Shown here: positions 55,542 to 63,053 of the stretch, piece by piece
Layout of the letters: every line of letters begins with the position of its first letter
Numbering within the stretch: the stretch's first letter is position 1
Assembly: GCF_000832125.1 (NCBI RefSeq)
Contig: NZ_JPRK01000005.1
Location: forward strand, 1 to 64,000
Origin: Flavobacterium hibernum
GTDB lineage: Bacteria; Bacteroidota; Bacteroidia; Flavobacteriales; Flavobacteriaceae
Length of the DNA: 64,000 nt
Reading direction: 5' to 3'
The notes under the pieces: model-generated
Told to the model about the DNA's origin: nothing
Database searches by the model: none
The model's input: only the letters and a program-made list of their open reading frames with translations
Program-made: the position numbers and the translations under genes

Positions 55542-56298
55542 TATCGGCGACAAAAGCTTTAAATCGCGTTTGTTTTTAGGAACCGGAAAATTTGGTTCGA
55601 ACCAAGAAATGGAAGAAGCGATTCTGGCTTCTGAAAGCGAATTAGTGACTGTTGCTTTAAAACGCATCGATCTTGAAACAGAAACAGATGCTATTTTATC
55701 GCATTTAAAACATCCAAATATCAATTTATTGCCCAATACATCGGGAGCAAGAAACGCCAAAGAAGCTATTTTTGCGGCTCAATTGGCTCGCGAAGCATTG
55801 GAGACAAATTGGATAAAACTAGAGATTCATCCAGATCCAAAATATTTAATGCCCGATCCTGTTGAGACTTTAAAAGCTACAGAGGAATTAGCTAAACTTG
55901 GCTTTTTTGTTTTGCCTTATATTCATGCAGATCCTGTTTTGTGCAAACATCTGGAAAATGCCGGAACAACCGCGGTTATGCCATTAGGCTCACCCATTGG
56001 CAGTAATAAAGGCCTAAAAACAATAGATTTTCTAGAAATTATTATCGAACAAAGTAAGGTTCCGGTAATTGTCGATGCCGGAATTGGTGCTCCATCTGAT
56101 GCTGCTAAAGCAATGGAAATTGGTGCCGATGCTATTTTAGTTAACACAGCAATTGCAGTTGCTGGAAATCCAAAATTAATGGCAGAGGCTTTTAGAGAAG
56201 CTGTAATCGCAGGAAGAAAAGCATTTGAGGCTAGAATTGCTAATCAACAAAATTATGCTGTGGCTTCTAGTCCTTTGACTTCATTTTTATATGACTAA
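55522..56298 (+). CDS. thiG: Thiazole synthase ThiG
   Basis: 258 residues. ThiG builds the thiazole phosphate from deoxyxylulose phosphate, dehydroglycine and ThiS thiocarboxylate. Family signatures include [35 protein letters not shown] and [20 protein letters not shown]. It ends only 6 bp before an inverted-repeat-bounded insert that separates it from thiH. Confidence 0.96.
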   Translation: MQTSLFNIGDKSFKSRLFLGTGKFGSNQEMEEAILASESELVTVALKRIDLETETDAILSHLKHPNINLLPNTSGARNAKEAIFAAQLAREALETNWIKLEIHPDPKYLMPDPVETLKATEELAKLGFFVLPYIHADPVLCKHLENAGTTAVMPLGSPIGSNKGLKTIDFLEIIIEQSKVPVIVDAGIGAPSDAAKAMEIGADAILVNTAIAVAGNPKLMAEAFREAVIAGRKAFEARIANQQNYAVASSPLTSFLYD

Positions 56299-56303
56299 AG
56301 TTA

Positions 56304-56336
56304 TTTCACGCAGATTATCGGGGATTTAAGCTGATT
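56304..56336. repeat. Left inverted repeat of the GxxExxY cassette
   Basis: TTTCACGCAGATT followed by ATCGGGGATTTAAGCTGAT. The inverted complement is at 56859-56889. It starts 6 bp after the thiG stop. Confidence 0.75.
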
Positions 56337-56398
56337 TAAAACAGATTAATTATTTTAAACGTATAAAATCCAAAAGGATAAAAAGAAAGAAAATTCTT

Positions 56399-56406
56399 TA
56401 ATTTTG
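56399..56406 (+). promoter_or_regulatory. -7 box before the broken GxxExxY gene
   Basis: TAATTTTG, an exact TAnnTTTG match, 23 bp before the ATG at 56430. It could also feed thiH and thiF. Confidence 0.4.
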
Positions 56407-56429
56407 CATCAAGCTTAAATTAAAGAAAA

Positions 56430-56806
56430 ATGACAGAAAATGAAATATCATATGTAGTACGAGGAGCAATTTTTAAAGTATATAATAATTTGGGACCTGG
56501 ATTATTTGAGTCTATCTATGAAAGTGCCTATTTTATGAATTAGTAAAATTAGATCTAAAAGTTCAGAAACAAGTTGAAGTAACAATTCCTTATGAGGAAA
56601 TAACATTAGATCCCGCCTTTAGAATTGATTTGTTAGTTGAAGATAAAGTAATTATAGAATTAAAATCAGTTGAAAATTTAACGCCAATACATCATAAGCA
56701 ACTTACTACTTATCTAAGATTAACAAATAAGAAACTAGGATTACTGGTAAATTTCAACACTTTAAACATTCTAAATGATATCAAAAGAATAGCTAATAAA
56801 ATATAA
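56430..56806 (+). pseudogene. Frameshifted GxxExxY-family (PD-(D/E)XK-like) gene
   Basis: ATG 56430 opens MTENEISYVVRGAIFKVYNN, and GPGLFESIYESA contains the GxxExxY signature. The frame then stops at MN after AYF. A one-base deletion near 56529-56533 accounts for it: in the next frame the sequence goes on as YELVKLDLKVQKQ, RIDLLVEDKVIIELKS (nuclease-like D...E-x-K core) and on to TAA at 56806. The family is of unknown function, common as single genes in Bacteroidota. If the deletion is real the gene is dead; a sequencing error cannot be excluded. Confidence 0.85.
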
Positions 56807-56858
56807 AAAACATCGACAGATATAAAATTCAGGTAAATTAAAAAATAAATCACTTTTT

Positions 56859-56889
56859 ATCTGCTTAAATCCGTAAAATCTGCGTGAAA
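56859..56889. repeat. Right inverted repeat of the GxxExxY cassette
   Basis: The inverse complement reads TTTCACGCAGATT, then TTACGGATTTAAGCAGAT, matching the left arm at all but a few central positions. It ends 11 bp before thiH, so the two arms enclose almost the whole thiG-thiH gap. Confidence 0.75.
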
Positions 56890-56900
56890 CAAAAAATAAA

Positions 56901-58013
56901 ATGAAAACATTCAAATCTATTTTTGAGAACTATGATTGGGATACTATTCAATCTAAAATATACCAAACAACATCACAAGATGTAGAATATTCCTTGGCTA
57001 AAACCAAACGAAATCTCGACGATTTTTTAGTTTTGATTTCGCCTGCTGCTCAAGATTATTTGGAGCAAATGGCACAACAATGCCATGAAATAACGAAAAA
57101 GCGTTTTGGTAAAACTATTCAAATGTATGCTCCACTTTACTTAAGTAACGAATGTCAAAACATTTGTACTTATTGTGGTTTTAGTTTAGACAATAAAATC
57201 AAACGAAAAACACTTTCTGATGCTGAGATTAAACTCGAAGTTGAAGCGCTAAAAAACACAGGATTCGACCATGTTTTATTGGTTACAGGTGAAGCAAATT
57301 ATACCGTAAATATTAATTATTTTCTAAATGCAATTACTTTAATACGAGAACAGTTTTCAATTATTTCAGTCGAAGTTCAGCCACTTTCTACAGAAGAATA
57401 CGAGCGTTTGCATGAAGCCGGAGTATATTCTGTTTTGGTATATCAGGAAACGTATCATCAGGAAGTTTACAAAAAGTATCACACGAAAGGCAAAAAATCA
57501 AATTTTGATTTTAGACTTGAAACTCCAGATAGAATTGGAACTGCTGGAATTCACAAAATAGGTTTAGGTGTTTTATTGGGTTTAGAAGATTGGCGAACCG
57601 ATAGTTTCTTTAATGCTTTGCATTTAGATTATCTTCAAAAAAAATATTGGCAAACAAAATACTCCGTTTCATTTCCGAGATTACGTCCCGCAGAAGGAAT
57701 TATCGAACCTAATTTCATTATGGATGATAAAGACTTGACTCAATTAATTTGCGCTTATCGTTTGTGGAATGAAGATCTTGAAATCTCAATTTCGACACGT
57801 GAAAACGAAAAATTCAGAAACAACATTATTCCAATTGGTGTTACAAGTATGAGCGCAGGATCTAAAACAAATCCGGGAGGTTATGTTGTTGATCCGCAAT
57901 CATTAGAACAATTTGAAATAAGTGATGAACGCTCTGCAGAAGAAATTTCCAAAATTATAAAAAATGCCGGCTATGAACCTGTTTGGAAAGATTGGGACAA
58001 GAGTTTTGTTTAA
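56901..58013 (+). CDS. thiH: 2-iminoacetate synthase ThiH
   Basis: 370 residues. A radical SAM enzyme that splits tyrosine to give dehydroglycine for ThiG. The cluster motif CQNICTYC (C-x3-C-x2-C) is at about residue 88 in LSNECQNICTYCGFS. The anaerobic-type ThiH is used instead of ThiO. The gene is set apart from thiG by the repeat-bounded insert and followed after 64 bp by thiF. Confidence 0.96.
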   Translation: MKTFKSIFENYDWDTIQSKIYQTTSQDVEYSLAKTKRNLDDFLVLISPAAQDYLEQMAQQCHEITKKRFGKTIQMYAPLYLSNECQNICTYCGFSLDNKIKRKTLSDAEIKLEVEALKNTGFDHVLLVTGEANYTVNINYFLNAITLIREQFSIISVEVQPLSTEEYERLHEAGVYSVLVYQETYHQEVYKKYHTKGKKSNFDFRLETPDRIGTAGIHKIGLGVLLGLEDWRTDSFFNALHLDYLQKKYWQTKYSVSFPRLRPAEGIIEPNFIMDDKDLTQLICAYRLWNEDLEISISTRENEKFRNNIIPIGVTSMSAGSKTNPGGYVVDPQSLEQFEISDERSAEEISKIIKNAGYEPVWKDWDKSFV

Positions 58014-58077
58014 AAATTCCAAGATCTAAATTCCAAATTCAATTCTCAATCTAAAATCAACAATCTAAAATTCCAAA
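58014..58077. repeat. AAATTCC-type repeat between thiH and thiF
   Basis: Blocks AAATTCCAAG, AAATTCCAAATTC and AAAATTCCAAAATG run through the 64-bp gap. No terminator is present. Confidence 0.5.
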
Positions 58078-58788
58078 ATGAGTATTATACAAGAATTTTT
58101 ACGCTATAACAGACAAACTATTTTACCTGAAATTGGTGACGAAGGGCAAGAAAAACTTAAAAAAGCTAAGGTTTTGGTAATTGGTTCAGGCGGCTTAGGC
58201 TGTCCCATTTTGCAATATATTGTAACTGCCGGAGTGGGTTATATTGGAATCATAGATTTTGATACGATTGAAATTCACAATCTTCATAGGCAGATTTTGT
58301 ACACTGAAAATGAAATTGGAAAAGAGAAAGCAATTGTTGCTAAAGAAGTTCTTTCGAAATTAAATCCTTTAATCGAAGTCATTGCAATTACAGAGAAACT
58401 AACAATCGAAAACGCCAGTACAATTATCGCACAATATGATGTTGTTGTTGATGGTTCTGATAATTTTACAACGCGTTATTTGGTTAACGACACTTGTGTT
58501 ACTTTGCAAAAACCGTTAATCTATGGAAGTATCTTAAAATTTGAAGGTCAGGTAGCAGTCTTTAATCATAACGGAAGTAAAAATCTGCGTGATTTATTTC
58601 CTGAAATACCTGATCCAAAAGATGTTCCAAATTGTAATGTAAATGGTGTTTTGGGAACTTTACCCGGCATTATTGGAACCATGATGGCACATGAAACGCT
58701 TAAATTAATTATGGAATTACCAACTTTACGAAATGAATTAGTACTCTTTAATACTTTAAATTGGGGTTTTACAAAACTGAATTTCTAG
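58078..58788 (+). CDS. thiF: ThiF/MoeB/HesA-family adenylyltransferase
   Basis: 236 residues. It adenylates the Gly-Gly end of ThiS. The nucleotide-binding loop VIGSGGLGCPILQY (GxGGxG) lies near residue 38, the RYNRQTILPEIG-like start is typical, and VNDTC near residue 138 holds a conserved Cys. CxxC zinc pairs seen in E. coli ThiF/MoeB are not evident. Last gene of the thi operon; its end overlaps the convergent MOSC gene by 4 bp. HesA/MoeB for molybdopterin is the alternative, made unlikely by context. Confidence 0.88.
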   Translation: MSIIQEFLRYNRQTILPEIGDEGQEKLKKAKVLVIGSGGLGCPILQYIVTAGVGYIGIIDFDTIEIHNLHRQILYTENEIGKEKAIVAKEVLSKLNPLIEVIAITEKLTIENASTIIAQYDVVVDGSDNFTTRYLVNDTCVTLQKPLIYGSILKFEGQVAVFNHNGSKNLRDLFPEIPDPKDVPNCNVNGVLGTLPGIIGTMMAHETLKLIMELPTLRNELVLFNTLNWGFTKLNF

Positions 58789-59579
58789 AAAACAAGTTCG
58801 TCGCCAACACTTATAATTCCAGAGTTTAAGCTTACAATATTTGTTCCAAATAAAACCGAATTATTTACATTTCTGTATTTACTTAAGGTTTTGAGAGGCT
58901 CTTTTTTTAATTTACCATTTTCAGGATCATTATTAACCATTACACATCTTCCACAAGGCTTTATATTTTTAAATTGAACTTCTCCTATTTTAAAAGTATC
59001 AAAATCATCTTCTTCGTGAGCGTTTTTGGTATTTATTAAGATGTTTGGACGAAATCTTTTTATTGTGATTTTTTCGTCTAACTTTTCGTTTAAAAAATCC
59101 AAACTTTCTGTCCCTATTAATAAATAAGGATAACCGTCGGCCAGACTAACATTAAAGGTTTCTTTTAATTTGGAACTTTCGTGTTTGCGATTTCCGGTTT
59201 TGAGAATTTTGACCAATTTACATTCAAAACCCAAGTGTTTACTAAACCATTCTGATGTGGTTTGATTTACCTCAACAACTTCACTTTTATCATCCCAAAC
59301 ATTAACATCTAAAGCATTTTGTAAATGTTCATCAATAGTGAATTCATGCTCATGATCTTGAAAAGTTACACTGATTTTCCCTTCTAAAATCTTTGGATAA
59401 AACTGACTCATGATTCGGTGTTCTCTCTGCGTTATCATTTGATTATCTGCATCAATTAACATCCATCGACGGTCGTTTTCGAAGCCCATTTCTTCAGCTT
59501 TTGCATTATTACAACTAATTCCTGCTAAGCTTTTTATCGGATAAATATAAATCTCTTTTACAACAAAAACTGAACTCAT
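58785..59579 (-). CDS. MOSC-domain protein (YcbX/mARC-like)
   Basis: 264 residues. The N-terminal MOSC_N barrel (VKEIYIYPIKSLAGISC) and the C-terminal MOSC domain with the molybdenum-cofactor Cys in KPCGRCVMVNNDP are clear. Relatives reduce N-hydroxylated compounds or transfer sulfur; the substrate is unknown. No ferredoxin domain is fused. Lies 2 bp after aat on the same strand and meets thiF tail to tail. Confidence 0.88.
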   Translation of the reverse strand: MSSVFVVKEIYIYPIKSLAGISCNNAKAEEMGFENDRRWMLIDADNQMITQREHRIMSQFYPKILEGKISVTFQDHEHEFTIDEHLQNALDVNVWDDKSEVVEVNQTTSEWFSKHLGFECKLVKILKTGNRKHESSKLKETFNVSLADGYPYLLIGTESLDFLNEKLDEKITIKRFRPNILINTKNAHEEDDFDTFKIGEVQFKNIKPCGRCVMVNNDPENGKLKKEPLKTLSKYRNVNNSVLFGTNIVSLNSGIISVGDELVF

Positions 59580-59581
59580 TT

Positions 59582-60220
59582 TTACTTACTTTTTAAAATA
59601 GACATAAATCCTTTACGATCAATTTCAAAACAACCTAAACTTTCTAAATGCGGATTATAAACCTGACAATCCAGAAGCTTATAATTGTTTTCTCTTAAAT
59701 ACTGCACCAAAGCAATAAAAGCTACTTTTGAAGTATTAGAGACTTTTGAAAACATACTTTCTCCGCAAAAAACGTGACCCAAATCAATACCGTACAAACC
59801 TCCAACTAAAACTTCATCTTGCCAAACCTCAATAGATTTTGCAACACCTTCTTCATTTAATTTACAATAAGCATCGATCATTTCGTTTGAAATCCAAGTT
59901 CCATTTTGACCGTCGCGTTTTATTTTTTGACAATTGGAAATTACGTCTTTAAAATTCCGATTAAAAGTCACCTTAAACTGATTCCTGTTCAAAATATTAC
60001 GCATGCTTTTAGAAACGATTAATTCATCTAAAAACAACACCATTCTGGGATCTGGCGACCACCACAAAATAGGTTCTCCCTCATTAAACCAAGGAAAAAT
60101 TCCGCTTTTATAAGCTAATTTTAATCTTTCTGTATCCAAGTCACCACCAATTGCCAGAATGCCTTCTTCGTCGGCTTCTGAAACTGGAGGGAAAAATAGT
60201 TCTTTAGTTATGTAATACAT
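59582..60220 (-). CDS. aat: Leucyl/phenylalanyl-tRNA-protein transferase
   Basis: 212 residues. Aat adds Leu or Phe to the N-terminus of proteins starting with Lys or Arg, marking them for ClpAP/ClpS degradation. Family signatures: FPPVSEADEEGILAIGGDL, YKSGIFPWFNEGEPILWWSP and GLYGIDLGHVFCGESMFS. Co-directional with MOSC. Confidence 0.96.
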   Translation of the reverse strand: MYYITKELFFPPVSEADEEGILAIGGDLDTERLKLAYKSGIFPWFNEGEPILWWSPDPRMVLFLDELIVSKSMRNILNRNQFKVTFNRNFKDVISNCQKIKRDGQNGTWISNEMIDAYCKLNEEGVAKSIEVWQDEVLVGGLYGIDLGHVFCGESMFSKVSNTSKVAFIALVQYLRENNYKLLDCQVYNPHLESLGCFEIDRKGFMSILKSK

Positions 60221-60263
60221 TTTTAAAAATCCGAAATTTTAAAATTTTAAACTGTGTACAATC

Positions 60264-60367
60264 TTGTCATTTCGACCGAAGGGAGAAATCACATTAGAAA
60301 GTCCACAATCAAAATCGCCAATCTTTGTCAAGTTACGAGTGTGATTCTTCGTTCCTCAGAATGACAA
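60264..60367. repeat. GTCATT-type dispersed inverted repeat (MITE-like)
   Basis: The left arm TTGTCATTTCGACCGAAGGG (60264 on, ending AAATCACA at 60293) and the right arm (60340-60367, reverse complement TTGTCATTCTGAGGAACGAA) share ends TTGTCATT and TCACA. Sequences of this sort (GTCATTTCGACGAAGGAGAAATC and GTCATTCTGAGGAACGAAGAATC) recur in flavobacterial genomes as intergenic repeats. About 104 bp, no coding content. Confidence 0.7.
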
Positions 60368-60385
60368 TATTACGTTTAATACAAA

Positions 60386-60432
60386 AAATTCCAAATCCCA
60401 ATTTCACGAATATGAATTGGAATTTGGAATTT
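60386..60432 (-). terminator. AAATTCC palindrome acting as a terminator after the DUF3127 gene
   Basis: Arms AAATTCCAAATCCCAATT and AATTGGAATTTGGAATTT (18 bp, one mismatch) around an 11-nt loop. On the minus strand the stem ends in TTTTTT, so it is a plausible terminator for the gene at 60466. Confidence 0.6.
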
Positions 60433-60465
60433 ACTTTTTAAGTTTTAATCCTTAAGATTTACTTT

Positions 60466-60837
60466 TTAGAAAGGCAAATCGTCTGGTTCGTCTTCGTTTA
60501 AGTTTGTTGCTGGAGCAAAAGCTTCTGCAGCAGGCATTGGAGCAGTTTGACCTGGACCTTCTGGCGCTAATCTTTCGATTCTCCAACCTTGAATACTATT
60601 GAAATATCTAGTTTCTCCTTGTGGATTAACCCATTCTCTTCCTCTTAAATTGATAGAAACTTTTACCGCTTCACCTTGTTTGTAGCTGCTCAACAAATCA
60701 CATTTATCTTGAGTAAATTCAATCAAAATATGTTGAGGATATTGCTCGTCTGTAGTAACAACCAACTCTCTTTTTTTGAATGCAGCACTAACTTGTTGCT
60801 CTGGGTTCACCACTTTTACTTTTCCTGTAACTTCCAT
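60466..60837 (-). CDS. DUF3127 OB-fold protein with SSB-like acidic tip
   Basis: 123 residues. The N-terminal 90 residues (MEVTGKVKVVNPEQQVSAAF, then strands ending YFNSIQGWRIERL) match the DUF3127 family, an OB-like fold. A disordered linker (APMPAAEAFAPATN) leads to LNEDEPDDLPF, very close to the DDIPF tip by which single-stranded DNA-binding protein recruits partners. A role with ssDNA or replication proteins is inferred. Lies 30 bp after the flavin reductase-like gene. Confidence 0.82.
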   Translation of the reverse strand: MEVTGKVKVVNPEQQVSAAFKKRELVVTTDEQYPQHILIEFTQDKCDLLSSYKQGEAVKVSINLRGREWVNPQGETRYFNSIQGWRIERLAPEGPGQTAPMPAAEAFAPATNLNEDEPDDLPF

Positions 60838-60867
60838 CTTCGTCTATATTAATTATTGTTTCTATTC

Positions 60868-61743
60868 TTATTTTTTGGCTAAAAGCACTTTCCAAGCCGA
60901 TGCAATATCGTCATTATTCAGATATTTTTTTGCTTCTAAATGAATTTTTTCCTGATCGTCTGAGCTCAAAACTCCTTTGACTGAAAAATTTTCTTTCACA
61001 AATATACTAACTTCTTCCTTTGTAGGCAAGGCTTCAATATTACCTAATTTTCCAAGATCATTTCCGTTAAAAACTGGACTTTCTCTGATAAAATTCGGAA
61101 TTACATCTACTCCAACTCCTAAAGTTGTAAGCGGTTTTGGCACTTCAAAAAGCCCCTGATTTGATCTTGAATACCAGTTACTTCCTAATCTTGAAACAAG
61201 ATCTATTTTATGTTGATCGATCGCTCCGTTTTCATCTAAAACAGATTCGTGAATATGAATTTTGACTACTTCACATAAAATCAAATTTCCTGCTCCGCCT
61301 TCTGTTCCTAGTGGAATAATCTGCGTGACTTTGCACTCAAACTGCACGGGAGACTCTTTTACACGGTACGGTTTTACAAAATCTGAAGGAATTTGTGTTA
61401 ATCCGGCTTTTATAAATTCGTTTACTCCTTCTCCATATTCTGTACTTGCCAATGATGTTTGCTGTACTAAATCGTAATTCACAACATTTATTACCACTTC
61501 GCGAGTTGCTTCGACATTAATTAAAGTATGTTTAACTGTATTATCGCGCACACGTCTTGCTGGAGAAAAAACCAAAATTGGCGGATTGGCACTGAACACA
61601 TTAAAGAAACTAAAAGGCGACAAATTTGGAATTCCTTTTGCACTAATTGTACTTGCAAATGCAATAGGCCTTGGCCCAATTGCGCTTTGTAAATAACCAT
61701 GTAATTTTGCCGTCGTTATCTCTTTTGGATCTATGCTAATCAT
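60868..61743 (-). CDS. Flavin reductase-like, FMN-binding split-barrel protein
   Basis: 291 residues. The N-terminal part (about 1-200) has the flavin reductase-like barrel pattern: AIGPRPIAFASTISAKGIPN, SFFNVFSANPPILVFS and RVKESPVQFECKVTQI. The last 80 residues are helical and not assigned. Such enzymes reduce free flavin or act as FMN oxidoreductases. It is the first gene of a pair with the DUF3127 gene. Confidence 0.88.
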   Translation of the reverse strand: MISIDPKEITTAKLHGYLQSAIGPRPIAFASTISAKGIPNLSPFSFFNVFSANPPILVFSPARRVRDNTVKHTLINVEATREVVINVVNYDLVQQTSLASTEYGEGVNEFIKAGLTQIPSDFVKPYRVKESPVQFECKVTQIIPLGTEGGAGNLILCEVVKIHIHESVLDENGAIDQHKIDLVSRLGSNWYSRSNQGLFEVPKPLTTLGVGVDVIPNFIRESPVFNGNDLGKLGNIEALPTKEEVSIFVKENFSVKGVLSSDDQEKIHLEAKKYLNNDDIASAWKVLLAKK

Positions 61744-61781
61744 ATATTTTCCGTTTTAACCGAATCTCATTTCGATAACTA

Positions 61782-61809
61782 CAAAAGTAGATAAATGGTT
61801 TAATTCGAA
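61782..61809 (-). promoter_or_regulatory. Likely promoter of the flavin reductase-like gene
   Basis: TACTTTTG (61782-61789, exact -7) with TTCG (61806-61809, weak -33) 16 bp upstream, on the minus strand. Confidence 0.45.
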
Positions 61810-61898
61810 GAAATACTTTTGAACATAAAAAACAAAAATCTTTAGCGGGCAACAAAATATAAAATGTGTTTATTTCGTTATATTTATACCTCAAAATA

Positions 61899-63053
61899 AT
61901 GTTTATGCCTTTTTCTGAGACAAGAAATACAACTCGTTGGATTATTATTTTCATTTCCTTTCTAATCATATCGCTGATTCTTTGGAATACTTATACTTTT
62001 TTCCAAATTTTTAAAAATGAAGAACGCCTAAAAATGAACATTTGGGCCAACGCTCAAAAAACAATCATCAACGCTGATGAATATACGGAGCTTGATTTAC
62101 CTCTTGAAATTACAAATAGTAATACTTCGGTACCGGTAATGCTGGTTATGTACGGGAAAATTATTAATTCTAAAAATGTTCCTGATCATATTATGAATGA
62201 TAAAAAAGAGTCGATGTCATTTTTAAATAATCTAAAAAATGAAAATGAGCCTATTAATATCGAGTATGCACCAGGAAAATTTCAGCAGATTTATTATGGA
62301 AATTCAGCTTTGATTAATAAGTTGAAATATTATCCTGTAGCATTGTTATTGATCATTTTTTTGTTCGGTGCTTTGATTTACAATTTTTACAAAAGCACTA
62401 AAATGGCCACGCAAAATAAATTATGGGCAGGAATGGCAAAAGAAACGGCACATCAAATTGGCACACCATTATCGTCTTTAATTGGTTGGGTTGAAATATT
62501 AAAAACAGAAGAAATTGACCAATCTATTACTGCCGAAATTGAAAAAGATATTGATAGATTACAAACTATTACTGATCGTTTTTCGAAAATTGGTTCAGTT
62601 CCGGTTTTAGAGGCCAAGGATATTGTTGCAGAGACTTTAAATACTTTTAAATATTTGCAATCCCGTTTCTCAAAACAGGTCGAGTTTTCATTTCACACCC
62701 CAAACGAACCTATATTGGCTATGTTAAACCCAACACTTTATAGTTGGACGATCGAAAATCTGATAAAAAATGCAATTGATGCTATGAAAGGTAAAGGAAT
62801 TTTGGATCTTCAAATTGAACAAGATGCTCATTCTGTAAAAATAAATATTAAAGATTCTGGAACCGGAATTCCGAAAAAACAATTCAAGACTATTTTCGAA
62901 CCTGGTTTTACGACTAAAAAACGTGGTTGGGGATTGGGGCTTTCTTTGACAAAAAGAATTGTTGAAGAATATCACAACGGAAAAATAAAGGTCTTACATT
63001 CTGAAATTGGAAAGGGAACGACTTTTCAGGTTTCTATAAATAAAAAAATCTAA
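61899..63053 (+). CDS. Orphan sensor histidine kinase
   Basis: 384 residues from ATG 61899 (MFMPFSETRN); ATG 61905 is also possible, and an upstream GTG (61866) less so. Membrane helices at about 13-36 and 145-163 enclose a small periplasmic domain. The HisKA domain has His185 (KETAHQIGTPLSSLIGWVEI), an unusual HQIGTPL box common in Bacteroidota. HATPase motifs: NLIKNAIDAM, DSGTGIP and WGLGLSLTKRI. No response regulator lies beside it. Its end overlaps the convergent transglutaminase-like gene by 4 bp. Confidence 0.9.
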   Translation: MFMPFSETRNTTRWIIIFISFLIISLILWNTYTFFQIFKNEERLKMNIWANAQKTIINADEYTELDLPLEITNSNTSVPVMLVMYGKIINSKNVPDHIMNDKKESMSFLNNLKNENEPINIEYAPGKFQQIYYGNSALINKLKYYPVALLLIIFLFGALIYNFYKSTKMATQNKLWAGMAKETAHQIGTPLSSLIGWVEILKTEEIDQSITAEIEKDIDRLQTITDRFSKIGSVPVLEAKDIVAETLNTFKYLQSRFSKQVEFSFHTPNEPILAMLNPTLYSWTIENLIKNAIDAMKGKGILDLQIEQDAHSVKINIKDSGTGIPKKQFKTIFEPGFTTKKRGWGLGLSLTKRIVEEYHNGKIKVLHSEIGKGTTFQVSINKKI

